Shown one piece after another: positions 1 to 8,898 of a stretch of 64,000 bases of DNA. The notes beneath the pieces are model-generated. The model saw nothing but the letters and a program-made list of their open reading frames with translations, ran no database searches and was not told where the DNA came from. Origin of the DNA: Vibrio sp. RE88 (GTDB taxonomy: Bacteria; Pseudomonadota; Gammaproteobacteria; Enterobacterales; Vibrionaceae); the NCBI RefSeq assembly GCF_013113835.1, contig NZ_VTYQ01000017.1:1-64000 (forward strand), written 5' to 3'. Numbering within the stretch: the stretch's first letter is position 1; each line of letters starts with the position of its first letter. The position numbers were made by a program, and so were the translations under genes.

Positions 1-900
1 GTACCGTCTGGGCTAGAGCCGCCAGACAGATCATTTTCTTGCAGAATGAGTGCTTCTGCTGAGGCAATGTTCGGGCTGTCGTCGCCAATGGTCACTGGCA
101 GCGTGATGCTGTCGGTATCACCATCAGTGTCGGTTGCCACTACCGTAAAGTTAATCAGTTCACTGTCGCTGTTGGCGTCATGGTCAATCGGCGCTTTCAG
201 CTCAAAGGTGTAGCTGCCATCTGGGCGTAGCGTTAGTACAAACACTTCGCCATCGGCACTGGAAGCGGTGTACGTCGCCACACCATTGGCATCGACAGAT
301 TCAGACAGCGTCACCGCTTTTCCTTGCGAGGTCATGCCATCAATCGGGTTGGTGGTCAGGTCAAGCTCGTAACTCACCACCTTATCCGCCCCTTGAGTGG
401 TGGTGAAGTCGCCGTCTTTACTCAGCAAGGTACCGTCTGGGCTAGAGCCGCCAGCAAGGTCATTTTCTTCAAAGCTCAATGCTTCAGCATTTGTAATCGT
501 TGGAGCGTCATCGACGATGGTGACGGAGATATCTAGAGTCGAGGTATCGCCATCATTATCTTTAGCAATAATCGAGAAATTCAACTTTTGATCATCCGCG
601 TTCGCAGCATGATCAATCGGCGCTTTCAATTCAAATGAGTAGCTGCCGTCTCCTTTTATCGTCAGGACAAACACGTCCTGAGCAGACGTTGAAGCGGTAT
701 AGGTATAAGTATTGGTTGCGCTGTCATAAGTCTCACTGAGTGATACTGCCAAGCCGTTCGACTCTAGACCCGCGACTGGATTAGAATTTGTATCCAGTCG
801 ATATTCAACTACCGTATCTGCACCCTCAGTTACAGTAAACTGACCGTTTGCCGTCAAAGAAGCAGCGTCTGGAGAGGAACCTGAAGCAAGGTCGTCTTCG
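1..900. repeat. Tandem adhesin repeats with a 143-144 codon period
   Basis: Near-identical blocks begin at 1 and 430 (429-base offset), with a diverged copy around 862 (432-base offset, 144 codons). Each carries the cgtctgg ... aggtcattttctt motif on the plus strand, coding for a conserved D/E-rich segment on the minus strand. Conservation falls with distance from the window edge, so the newest copies probably lie beyond position 1. Confidence 0.8.
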
Positions 901-2831
901 TCAAGAGACAAAGCGTCAGCACCGCTAATCGTCGGTGCATCGTCTTTCACTTGGATGAGAATTTTGCCCGCTTCCGGTGAACCCGAACCACCCGCTAATT
1001 CAGAGCGGTCGCCATCCGCATCAACCGCATAGACTGGAAGTTCAATCGTCAGTGACTCGTCATTCGCACCTAGATGATCAAGCTGTTCAAACAACGTGAA
1101 TTCATAATCACCTTGCGCAGGTGAATCCACCTTAATTTCAAATACAGTGACACGACTTCCGTTAAGCTCAATCACACCTTCGTAGGTACGCACACCATTC
1201 TCGTTAGTCGTAAGTTCAAGAGTGACCTGCTGTCCCTGCGAAGTGAGTGAGCCATCGGTGTTAAATTCGCTTGGCTCCAGCTCGAAGTGATCGATAATAT
1301 CGCTGCCTGTGGTGGCTGTTATTGAGCCACTACCCGAAACCACAGCAGTGCCCACTTGCGAGCCACCAGCGACGCCTGCCTCATCAAGACTCAACCCTTC
1401 AATGTTGGTAATCACAGGGTTGTTGCCGTCAGTGATCTCAATATTGATGTTGTTGGTTACGGTATCTTGGTCGTAATCCACAATAGTCGTAGGCAGCGTA
1501 AGAGAGATCGTATCAGAGCTGTTGTGTTCCAAAGGCTTAAACTGCTGAAACTGGTACTGCCCTTGCGTATCAACGCTGACCGTTAGTACGGTGTCGCCGG
1601 AACCATCAGCCGTTAACGTGATTGTTGTGCCATCCTCTGACAGTGTTGCCGTCGTGGTTTGATTATCGCTGAGTAAGCCGTCAAATTGCTGAAGGGCAGA
1701 ACTGTCAAACGTTACTGAAGCAAGTGCGTCACTACCAATTTCTACCAATTCGCCTTGGATTAACGTTGAGTCAGATTCAACGTTCTGAACATTCGTCGCT
1801 TGAGGAGTTGGGTTAACGCCATCGCCAATTGAAACCTGAGCATCTATCGGAGCTTGAATGGCATTGCCACCTGAATCGGCACCTGTGATATCAAAACTGA
1901 CTGAGATCTGATCATCACTGATCGCAACTTGCCCACCACCTATCGAGTCAACATGATCAATAGGTTGGCTTATAGTTGTAGTCAGCTCTAAGCTGACATC
2001 CTTGCCGACCAGAGTCGTATCAATATCAATCCGCAGCACTTCGCCTTGAGCATTGACGCCAATGATATCGTTTTCGGCCGAGTCATAAGTAAACGTAACG
2101 GCTTCGCCTGAAGATGTGATATCGGAATTGAGTTCAGCTAATAAGCTGGCGAGTGATGCTGGTTCAGGGACAAAACTGTCTGCGTCCAAGGGAAGATCAC
2201 CGGCAAAGATGGTGACTGTAGCTGTTTCTGATTGAGGGTAAGTGCCAGCGGAAAGAGAACCTTCTATCACGCTGTCAGAAATGCTTTCACCACCAGCAGC
2301 AAAGACTAACGTTCTTAGCTCGTCATCCGTTTCATCGACCTCTTCTGAAGCCTGAGCAGCAGTTTCGAAAAAAGTGCTCGCCAGCACCTCGGTGCCATTA
2401 TATTCAACGGAAACAAAGCCCCCATTAGCCGAGCCAGCACCACCAGCCCCCGCTGCTGTTGCTTCTAGAATTTGAGTCGGGTCAGCGCCTTCCAAGATTG
2501 CGCCTTGAATCGCCGCAATATCATCTTCACTTAAAGCACCTTCACCAAGCTGGTCCAGATCAAACTCAACATTGCCGTCAACTGACGCAACATGCCACGC
2601 ACCAGCTTCTGCGCTCTCTAAATCAAGAGAAATGCTATTTTCGTCAATCTCTGAGGGAACACCGTCCGCACTTAACACCACAGAAGCATTGCGCGCGGTG
2701 ATCATGATTTCATTCGACTGGATAGCCTCGCCTTGAATGACTTTTCTCGCAGCACCATCTGGCTTAACGGCGATAACATCACCATTTACTTCTTCTACGA
2801 TGCGAGCCTGGCGTACTATTTCGACATCCAT
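1..2831 (-). CDS. Giant RTX/LapA-type biofilm adhesin, retention module and T1SS-143 repeats (C-terminal part outside window)
   Basis: The frame is open from an ATG at 2831 to the window edge, so at least 943 residues are visible and the C-terminus is missing. Residues 1-60 read as the N-terminal retention module of LapA-like adhesins (VNGDVIAVKPDGAARKVIQG). Residues 125-128 are TAAG in a DPTQILEATAAGAGG context, the di-alanine site cut by the periplasmic protease LapG in known LapA systems. Downstream the protein turns into Asp/Thr-rich Ig-like repeats. The DNA motif gtaccgtctgggctagagcc recurs exactly 429 bases apart (1 and 430), i.e. 143 codons, matching the T1SS-143 repeat family. Inference: exported by a type I system, held in the outer membrane, and released when c-di-GMP falls. 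A divergent EAL gene starts 350 bases away. Confidence 0.9.
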   Translation of the reverse strand, partial: MDVEIVRQARIVEEVNGDVIAVKPDGAARKVIQGEAIQSNEIMITARNASVVLSADGVPSEIDENSISLDLESAEAGAWHVASVDGNVEFDLDQLGEGALSEDDIAAIQGAILEGADPTQILEATAAGAGGAGSANGGFVSVEYNGTEVLASTFFETAAQASEEVDETDDELRTLVFAAGGESISDSVIEGSLSAGTYPQSETATVTIFAGDLPLDADSFVPEPASLASLLAELNSDITSSGEAVTFTYDSAENDIIGVNAQGEVLRIDIDTTLVGKDVSLELTTTISQPIDHVDSIGGGQVAISDDQISVSFDITGADSGGNAIQAPIDAQVSIGDGVNPTPQATNVQNVESDSTLIQGELVEIGSDALASVTFDSSALQQFDGLLSDNQTTTATLSEDGTTITLTADGSGDTVLTVSVDTQGQYQFQQFKPLEHNSSDTISLTLPTTIVDYDQDTVTNNINIEITDGNNPVITNIEGLSLDEAGVAGGSQVGTAVVSGSGSITATTGSDIIDHFELEPSEFNTDGSLTSQGQQVTLELTTNENGVRTYEGVIELNGSRVTVFEIKVDSPAQGDYEFTLFEQLDHLGANDESLTIELPVYAVDADGDRSELAGGSGSPEAGKILIQVKDDAPTISGADALSLDEDDLASGSSPDAASLTANGQFTVTEGADTVVEYRLDTNSNPVAGLESNGLAVSLSETYDSATNTYTYTASTSAQDVFVLTIKGDGSYSFELKAPIDHAANADDQKLNFSIIAKDNDGDTSTLDISVTIVDDAPTITNAEALSFEENDLAGGSSPDGTLLSKDGDFTTTQGADKVVSYELDLTTNPIDGMTSQGKAVTLSESVDANGVATYTASSADGEVFVLTLRPDGSYTFELKAPIDHDANSDSELINFTVVATDTDGDTDSITLPVTIGDDSPNIASAEALILQENDLSGGSSPDG

Positions 2832-3181
2832 ATTTATCCCCTCAATCTGACTAAGCAAGTCAACAGCAATTAAGAAATTTAATAATATTTAACAAGCGTA
2901 TTGGCGACAAAAATATCAAATTTTGTCTATGATTCCAGTGCTTATTCTCTTATTACAGCCGATATTCGCTATTAACTTAAGTATAGACGTGAACCCGCCC
3001 AGATACCCGATACCTAACATCATGATATTCAACAGTTAACTGTTCCGCATACGCCAAAGTCTCAACTTTGAGAATTGGAGTTAAAAACTGTGGTGTTTAC
3101 TTAATTAAGGCTATGAAAAACATCGTCTTTGATAGATAACTCTTATAGTAAAGAAAATACTATACGGACATTGATGTCTTC
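2832..3181. promoter_or_regulatory. Divergent control region, adhesin / EAL gene, with 14-bp palindrome
   Basis: No gene is visible in these 350 bases. They must hold the promoters of both the adhesin and the EAL phosphodiesterase. AACAGTTAACTGTT at 3031-3044 is a perfect 14-bp palindrome and the best operator candidate. I cannot assign it to a regulator. Confidence 0.45.
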
Positions 3182-4771
3182 ATGAATTACAAAATTCAGC
3201 GTTACTTGGCTAATGGAAGAGAAGTTTTCGCGCATGTACCCAATTTATTCCCGATTGCCGGAATATTTGCAGCGGTACTTATTGTGTCGTTTATCTGGAA
3301 TTATCATCAAACCAGAGAGCAAGCGATCCTAGACGGAAACCACTCCGTGGCCACGCTGGAAAACTATATCGACCGAGTAGCCAACGAATTAATCGTCCTG
3401 AAGCAAAATGTCAGCACTTCATGCAGCGAAGAAGACAAGCTCGCCCTTCGCGCACATATGTTTCACTCTGATATGATTAAAGAAATTGGCTTATATCAGG
3501 GTTCCAATGTGTATTGCACCAGCAACGAAGGGCCAACCCGTATCCGCTTGTTTTCTTCCGTGTTAAAGCGCATTTCAGAGTCATCAAATAACATCACCAT
3601 TTCGCTGACCAAATCTAAAAGCAAACTCAATTCATTTTTCATTTACGTCTCTTCCAATGACGGAACGGGGATTAACGCGCTACTTCCACCTAATCAGTTT
3701 CTGCAACAAACTTCTTCCCTGTTAGACAATCAGCACTACGGGTATCAGATTCAAGTCCTCAGCCGCAGTATTCAAGGTCAACATCAGATTTCTGAATATA
3801 TGACCACTCCGTTTAACTTCTCATCACAACTCTATCCGTTGTCGGTCAAAATCCAGCTTGATACTGCCGCTTACCTTCACCATTACCAACAAAACATTTG
3901 GCAGGTCGTGCTGTTCGCTTTCGCCTTGTCACTGATTTATATCCTGCTGCGTCATCACACTCTTGTCAGGCATTCGATCGAATTCTGTCTAAACAAAGCC
4001 ATAGACGAGCGTCAGATCGAACTGTATTTGCAACCTATTGTGGACATCGAAACGCGCAATGTCGTCGGTAGTGAAGCCTTGCTACGTTGGAATCACCCAC
4101 TGAAAGGCAACATTTCTCCTGAAATATTTATTCCCCTCGCGGAGAAATTGGATCTCATTGATGATTTGACTCGTCACACCTTTCAATCAGTGACAGAGTT
4201 TCTAACCCAAAATGGCCATAACCTAGGCAACCATTACATTAGTATCAACTTAAGCCGTACATCATTGCTCAAACCTGACTTTATGGCTTTTCTGCAGTCT
4301 TACGCCGAAGAAAACCCTGCTTATGTTCAACACATTCTGATAGAGGTGACGGAAAACCTCGACTTTCCAACCGAGCAACTTAAGGACGCACTCAATTCTT
4401 TACAGCGTATAAGCCAGCTTGGATTTGAAGTCGCAGTGGATGATTTTGGTACCGGATACTCCGGGTTGAATTTAATAAGACAGCACAAGTTTAATGTGAT
4501 GAAAATAGATAAAGTTTTCATCAACAGCTTAGGCGCAGACACCCATATCAAACCAGTTATTCAGTCTATGGTGAGCTTAGCAAAAGAACTGAACATGAAG
4601 ATTATTGCTGAGGGTGTAGAAAACGAACTTCAGATCAGCCAACTGAACGAGCTTGGCGTGCGCTACATTCAAGGTTTTTACTATTCAAGACCAATACGAC
4701 CTGAGGCACTTGTCGAATATACTGTTACACCATTTAGTGTGCGTTTTGCCAATCGTTCTATCTGTTACTAA
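3182..4771 (+). CDS. Membrane c-di-GMP phosphodiesterase, CSS-motif sensor plus EAL domain
   Basis: Predicted to hydrolyse cyclic di-GMP at the inner membrane. A first membrane segment lies at about residues 22-40 and a second at about 239-258, enclosing a periplasmic sensor with spaced cysteines (STSCSEED, VYCTSNEG), as in the CSS-motif domain found with EAL proteins (redox/disulfide sensing in E. coli PdeC-type enzymes). The EAL domain fills residues 265-520: the signature reads EALLRW, with DDFGTGYSGL, IDKVFI, AEGVE and QGFYYSRP, so the catalytic set looks intact. There is no GGDEF domain. The gene is divergent from the giant adhesin, which suggests local control of adhesin retention, but that link is inference. 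An intrinsic terminator follows the stop directly. Confidence 0.9.
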   Translation: MNYKIQRYLANGREVFAHVPNLFPIAGIFAAVLIVSFIWNYHQTREQAILDGNHSVATLENYIDRVANELIVLKQNVSTSCSEEDKLALRAHMFHSDMIKEIGLYQGSNVYCTSNEGPTRIRLFSSVLKRISESSNNITISLTKSKSKLNSFFIYVSSNDGTGINALLPPNQFLQQTSSLLDNQHYGYQIQVLSRSIQGQHQISEYMTTPFNFSSQLYPLSVKIQLDTAAYLHHYQQNIWQVVLFAFALSLIYILLRHHTLVRHSIEFCLNKAIDERQIELYLQPIVDIETRNVVGSEALLRWNHPLKGNISPEIFIPLAEKLDLIDDLTRHTFQSVTEFLTQNGHNLGNHYISINLSRTSLLKPDFMAFLQSYAEENPAYVQHILIEVTENLDFPTEQLKDALNSLQRISQLGFEVAVDDFGTGYSGLNLIRQHKFNVMKIDKVFINSLGADTHIKPVIQSMVSLAKELNMKIIAEGVENELQISQLNELGVRYIQGFYYSRPIRPEALVEYTVTPFSVRFANRSICY

Positions 4772-4802
4772 AAAAGGAGCCAGCTTAGCTGACTCCTTTT
4801 TG
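4771..4802. terminator. Bidirectional intrinsic terminator
   Basis: Stem GGAGCCAGC (4776-4784) / GCTGACTCC (4788-4796) with loop TTA, flanked by A- and T-runs. The one mismatch on the plus strand is a G-U pair on the minus strand. It serves the convergent EAL and aldo/keto reductase genes. Confidence 0.85.
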
Positions 4803-4819
4803 TTTTCATTTTAAATGGC

Positions 4820-5728
4820 CTATGGCACACCATGACCTTTTGAGGCTACCCAAACGCGATACCATTGCTCACGAGTCAGTTCAATATCCATTGCTTCAAC
4901 AGCGCTTTTCACGCGTTCAATTTTTCCTGAACCAACAATAGGCAGAGGTCGTGATGGCAGTCGATTAACCCAAGCGTAAATGACTTGATCAATACTCTGC
5001 GCACCTACTTCACATCGGATAGCTTCTAGCTCATCACGAACACGTTGTGCCTGCTCGGTTGCACCAGTAAAGATGCTTCCACCGCCTAGACAAGACCACG
5101 CCATTGGTCGTACACGCTTCATTTGAAGCTGATCTAACGTGCCATCATGGGCAACCTCAAAATTCAGCGGGTTGATTTCAACCTGGTTAGTAACAAGCGG
5201 TTTTGTCACACGAGATTGTAGAAGCTCAAACTGACTTGGAGTGAAGTTAGACACACCAAAATGCTTCACCTTGCCAACTTTGTGTAATTCATTAAACGCA
5301 TCCGCCACTTCATCCGCATCCATCAGTACATCCGGTCTGTGGATGAGTAGCACATCAATCTGTTCGATATTCAGACGTGCCAACGAATTGTTGACCGATT
5401 CATAAATATGCCCCGCGCTGGTGTCATAATAGTTCACCTTGCGCTGAGGAAATTTGTCGGTGCAGAGCTTAATATCGCACTTAGTAACGATCTCGATCTC
5501 ATCGCGAACGGAAGGATCTAGCTTTAACGCTTCACCAAATAGCGCTTCACATTCGTAGTTACCGTAAATATCGGCATGATCGACCGTTGTGACACCCAAT
5601 TCAATGTGCTGCTTGAGAAACGATAATCGTTGCTGAGGCGTCATACCCCATTCTGCAAGACGCCAATAGCCCTGAACCAGTTGAGAAAACTCCGGGCCTT
5701 GCGGCGCAATTGTGACTTTAGACACCAT
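4820..5728 (-). CDS. Aldo/keto reductase (YdhF-like oxidoreductase)
   Basis: NADPH-dependent carbonyl reductase of the aldo/keto reductase superfamily, about 302 residues, the usual size for the YdhF group. The catalytic tetrad is recognisable: Asp in TTVDHADIYG, Tyr four residues on, Lys in IVTKCDI and His in LLIHRPD; the C-terminal PIVGSGKIERV segment is typical of cofactor binding. The ATG at 5728 is preferred over the in-frame GTG at 5731 because AGGAGG lies seven bases upstream. Divergent from the XRE regulator. The substrate is not predictable. Confidence 0.9.
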   Translation of the reverse strand: MVSKVTIAPQGPEFSQLVQGYWRLAEWGMTPQQRLSFLKQHIELGVTTVDHADIYGNYECEALFGEALKLDPSVRDEIEIVTKCDIKLCTDKFPQRKVNYYDTSAGHIYESVNNSLARLNIEQIDVLLIHRPDVLMDADEVADAFNELHKVGKVKHFGVSNFTPSQFELLQSRVTKPLVTNQVEINPLNFEVAHDGTLDQLQMKRVRPMAWSCLGGGSIFTGATEQAQRVRDELEAIRCEVGAQSIDQVIYAWVNRLPSRPLPIVGSGKIERVKSAVEAMDIELTREQWYRVWVASKGHGVP

Positions 5729-5823
5729 CACTTACCTCCTAATAAAATCTGCCTTTACACTATTCTTGTTTAATTCAATGCTCAACGTATACTGACAACA
5801 AATTCGAACCAGAGTACGAAAAA

Positions 5824-6222
5824 TTGAGTTTCTCCGAACGGCTAAAACAATTGATTGGTGAGGAGTCGGTTTCTGGTTTTGCTCGTAGAGTAGAACTCTC
5901 AGAGGCCTTGATTCGCAAATATCTCAACGGAAGTGAACCTAGTTTGTCGAAAGCAAACCAGATAGCCATGAAAGCCAACTGTTCACTTGAATGGCTGGCC
6001 ACTGGCTGCGGATATCTATACAGACAAGCTGAAGTGGTCGACATGGACGCTTACATTATGGCCTATCGACACGTTCATGGCGTTGACCCCAAAGACCATG
6101 AACAACACCGCCATGTCATTGCAGGTTATCAATATCTGCGAGGTCACAAGAAAGCCGATGGATACCTTGATGAATCTGCCATGGCGCAATTTTTAAATCG
6201 CCAGATAAAGACACAGAGCTAA
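5824..6222 (+). CDS. XRE-family helix-turn-helix regulator
   Basis: A 132-residue protein whose first 65 residues fit a lambda-repressor-like helix-turn-helix: SGFARRVELSEALIRKYLNGSEPSLSKANQIAMKANCSLEWLATG. The SLEWLATG ending is typical of phage-CI-like regulators, but there is no LexA-type peptidase domain. The C-terminal 60 residues are short and unassigned. The only sensible start is TTG at 5824; no ATG or GTG lies in frame nearby and the ribosome site is weak, so expression may be low. Divergent from the aldo/keto reductase, which may be its target (inference). Confidence 0.75.
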   Translation: MSFSERLKQLIGEESVSGFARRVELSEALIRKYLNGSEPSLSKANQIAMKANCSLEWLATGCGYLYRQAEVVDMDAYIMAYRHVHGVDPKDHEQHRHVIAGYQYLRGHKKADGYLDESAMAQFLNRQIKTQS

Positions 6223-6245
6223 AACCATCATTCGAAGAACGCAAA

Positions 6246-6297
6246 GGATGACTGCTGTGATTTTGAGCAAACTTTAGGGCGTAGATTAGGGGAATGA
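6246..6297 (+). promoter_or_regulatory. Weak candidate MalT-like sites upstream of the amylase
   Basis: GGATGA at 6246-6251 matches the core of E. coli MalT boxes, and GGGGAATGA at 6289-6297 matches only the first half of the consensus. Spacing and flanks are poor, so this is a weak suggestion. Confidence 0.2.
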
Positions 6298-6346
6298 TGT
6301 CAGCTTGAGAGAATCGGTTTAGCCTTGATGAAAAAACAATCAAGGA

Positions 6347-8410
6347 ATGAACGTGAAGCCAACACATCTCTCTCTTGCTGTGCTGACTGCCTTAATCAGC
6401 TCAGCAAGTTTAGCCGCGCCGACTCTTACCATTTCAACCACCACCACAAGTCGGGACTTCCCTTTAAGCGCATTGGATCCATTGGTTCTGCCGCTTAAAA
6501 AAGAAACCTATCAAGTTAATATATCGGGGATCGATGGTACATGCCCATCGGTGACAGAACAGAAAGTTAGGTTCCGTAAGCCACTAAGCCTCAATTGCAG
6601 TAGCGATACCGAATTATCAGTTAAGATCCGCTTCAGTGGTGATTACTCCTTTGCCTACGATGATACTCAACACACAGTAACAATTGCTCGGGAAGCAAAG
6701 AAAGTCGCAGCCAAGAAGTTTACCCGTCCTATCCCTGATGTCGTTTGCGAGCAATACAAAGGTGGAGAAGTGACACTTTCTTTAGGTGACACCTTCAGTG
6801 ACGGCACTCAGCTCAGAGAGGCATTTTCAAATCAACTCGTTACCGTGCAAAACAACCAAGTCAGATTAACCCCCTCTCCGAACAGTGGTGGACTTGTTCT
6901 ACTTGAACAGGCCGACGCCAGCGCCTCCTCTGCGCAATTCGACTATCGAAACGCCAATATCTATTTCGCCATGGTGGATCGATTCAACAACGGAGATACA
7001 TCCAATGACCACAGCTATGGTCGAAAGAAAGATGGCAAACAAGAGATAGGCACCTTTCATGGAGGGGATCTTAAAGGACTAACCGAAAAGCTCGATTATA
7101 TTCAAAGCCTTGGCACTGACGTAATCTGGCTTTCTCCTATCGTAGAGCAAGTCCACGGCTTTGTCGGTGGTGGAGAGAAAGGCAGTTTTCCATTCTATAG
7201 CTACCACGGTTACTGGACTCGTGATTTCACTAAAATCGATCAGAACTTTGGTAATGAAGAGGATCTAAAGCAGTTGGTTACACAGGCTCACAAACGTGGT
7301 ATGCGTATCTTCCTTGACGCCGTGGTCAATCATTCAGGTTACTCGACACTGGCAGACTTACATTTCGACAACATAAACGTTGTTAACACCGAAAATATGC
7401 CCGATAAGTGGCAAGACTGGGCACCCAAATCAGGGCAGAACTGGCATAGCTTTAACGATTCTGTTGATTACACAAGTTCAAACTGGCAGCAGTGGTGGGG
7501 TAAAGACTGGGTTCGAGCAGGTTTACCAGGCTACAGCAAACCCGGATCAAGTGATATCACAATGACGCTGGCTGGCTTACCCGACTTTTTGACCGAGTCT
7601 GAGCAGCACGTAATGCCACCAGAATGGTTACTCAACAATCCAGGAACCCGCGTTCAAGCGCGTGAGAGCTACACCGTATCTGACTACCTCATCGAGTGGC
7701 AAACCGACTGGGTCAAGCGATTTGGTATTGATGGCTTTCGAGTTGATACCGTTAAACACGTTGAAGGAGATGTGTGGAAACGGTTGAAAAGCGAGGCAAC
7801 AAAGAGCCTTGAGCAATGGCGTGTCAATAATAATCAGACTGGGCAACCTTTTTGGATGATGGGTGAAGTCTGGGGACATTCTGCTTACCGTTCTCCTTAT
7901 GTTGACCAAGGTTTCGATGCGCTAATCAACTTTGATATGCAGAAGAAACTCGACAAAGGTGCTGCTTGTCTGAGCCAAATGCAGGAGACCTATCAAAACT
8001 ACGCCGATTCAATGCAAGAAACGCCAGATTTTACCCCTGTCAGCTACATGTCTTCACACGACACAGAACTGTTTTTCAGTCGTTTCAACTCGATTGAGAT
8101 GCAGCGTAACGCCGCCAACGCTTTACTACTTAGCCCCGGCGCTGTTCAGGTTTACTACGGTGATGAAGTGGGAAGAGATTTAGGCCCCTATGCTGATGAC
8201 TTCCATCAGGGCACTCGCTCAGACATGCTGTGGGAGCTAAGCAAAGAGCGCCAACAACTTCTCAAGCACTGGCAAACGTTAGGCCAGTTCCGTCAATCCC
8301 ACCCAGCAATAGGAGCTGGTGTACACAAAGAAATTGGCAACAATTCTGCCTATGTTTTCTCTCGGAGTTTGGAAGGTGACACGGTTGTTGTAGGTTTCGT
8401 TGGTAAATAA
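6347..8410 (+). CDS. malS: Periplasmic/secreted alpha-amylase, GH13 (MalS-like)
   Basis: Hydrolyses alpha-1,4 glucans and maltodextrins outside the cytoplasm. An N-terminal signal peptide ends near residue 23 (ISSASLAA). An extra N-terminal beta-rich domain of about 200 residues precedes the GH13 barrel. Barrel motifs are in order: DAVVNHS, GFRVDTVKHV (nucleophile Asp), GEVWG (acid/base Glu) and SYMSSHDTE. The motif NIYFAMVDRFNNGDTSND and the FHGGDLKGL loop resemble E. coli MalS, and 687 residues agrees with MalS (about 676). The ATG at 6347 sits directly after AAGGA, an unusually short spacing. A strong terminator follows. No other mal genes are in the window. Confidence 0.9.
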   Translation: MNVKPTHLSLAVLTALISSASLAAPTLTISTTTTSRDFPLSALDPLVLPLKKETYQVNISGIDGTCPSVTEQKVRFRKPLSLNCSSDTELSVKIRFSGDYSFAYDDTQHTVTIAREAKKVAAKKFTRPIPDVVCEQYKGGEVTLSLGDTFSDGTQLREAFSNQLVTVQNNQVRLTPSPNSGGLVLLEQADASASSAQFDYRNANIYFAMVDRFNNGDTSNDHSYGRKKDGKQEIGTFHGGDLKGLTEKLDYIQSLGTDVIWLSPIVEQVHGFVGGGEKGSFPFYSYHGYWTRDFTKIDQNFGNEEDLKQLVTQAHKRGMRIFLDAVVNHSGYSTLADLHFDNINVVNTENMPDKWQDWAPKSGQNWHSFNDSVDYTSSNWQQWWGKDWVRAGLPGYSKPGSSDITMTLAGLPDFLTESEQHVMPPEWLLNNPGTRVQARESYTVSDYLIEWQTDWVKRFGIDGFRVDTVKHVEGDVWKRLKSEATKSLEQWRVNNNQTGQPFWMMGEVWGHSAYRSPYVDQGFDALINFDMQKKLDKGAACLSQMQETYQNYADSMQETPDFTPVSYMSSHDTELFFSRFNSIEMQRNAANALLLSPGAVQVYYGDEVGRDLGPYADDFHQGTRSDMLWELSKERQQLLKHWQTLGQFRQSHPAIGAGVHKEIGNNSAYVFSRSLEGDTVVVGFVGK

Positions 8411-8414
8411 ATAA

Positions 8415-8440
8415 CAAGGGCTCTCTGCCGAGAGCCCTTG
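8415..8440. terminator. Intrinsic terminator after the amylase gene
   Basis: Perfect 10-bp stem CAAGGGCTCT (8415-8424) / AGAGCCCTTG (8431-8440) with a 6-base loop. The T-tract is short. It lies between convergent genes. Confidence 0.8.
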
Positions 8441-8455
8441 TTCAAAATAGTCAGA

Positions 8456-8782
8456 TTAAGGTTCGTAGTTTGGATTCATCAATGAATATCGGTATTGCTG
8501 ATCTTTCTGTCCTTCCGCCGCAATATAAAGTAAGAACAGTCCTGTATGACCGATGCCACATTTGAGATCGCAAGGGACCTCATAATCTAGCTTCAAGGCT
8601 GGCGGAGGTGATGCACTATCGACCTTTACATCAATCGGGTCTTGGTTCATATCATTGCGCGAGTCATCGTACTTGGGCAGAGTGTAAATAAACAAATCAC
8701 TCTCGCTTTGGGCCGCGTGAGCCCATGGGGCTAGAGCCAAGCATAGTATGACAGTCCAGATAGTCGTTGACGTTCGCTTCAT
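8456..8782 (-). CDS. Small secreted protein of unknown function
   Basis: A 108-residue protein not recognised as a known family. It has a clear signal peptide (MKRTSTTIWTVILCLALAP, then AHA before Ala-24), so it should be periplasmic or surface located. The mature part is short and acidic, with a Pro-rich stretch (SASPPPAL) and two cysteines in PCDLKCGIGHTG that could pair. It is convergent with the amylase and sits just downstream of aroG, but a terminator separates it from aroG, so it is probably transcribed alone. Confidence 0.65.
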   Translation of the reverse strand: MKRTSTTIWTVILCLALAPWAHAAQSESDLFIYTLPKYDDSRNDMNQDPIDVKVDSASPPPALKLDYEVPCDLKCGIGHTGLFLLYIAAEGQKDQQYRYSLMNPNYEP

Positions 8783-8849
8783 GAATCATTGGGGTCGATA
8801 AGTTTGATTTCCATAATATATTAAACAGTGTTCAATTAAACCCCTAAAA

Positions 8850-8880
8850 CGAAAAAAGCTCCCAATTTGGGAGCTTTTCT
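8850..8880 (-). terminator. Intrinsic terminator of aroG
   Basis: Inverted repeat AAAAGCTCCCAA ... TTGGGAGCTTTT, with a run of six U on the minus-strand transcript, 19 bases after the aroG stop. Confidence 0.85.
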
Positions 8881-8898
8881 TACAAATAAGAGCTAGGT

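Noticed and set aside
1..900. Repeats at the window start considered as a CRISPR array or mobile repeat
   Set aside because: Period is about 429 bases in a single open frame, fitting protein repeats, not short spaced repeats.
6246..6297. MalT boxes upstream of the amylase
   Set aside because: Only core or half matches, without the tandem arrangement of true MalT promoters; listed only as weak.
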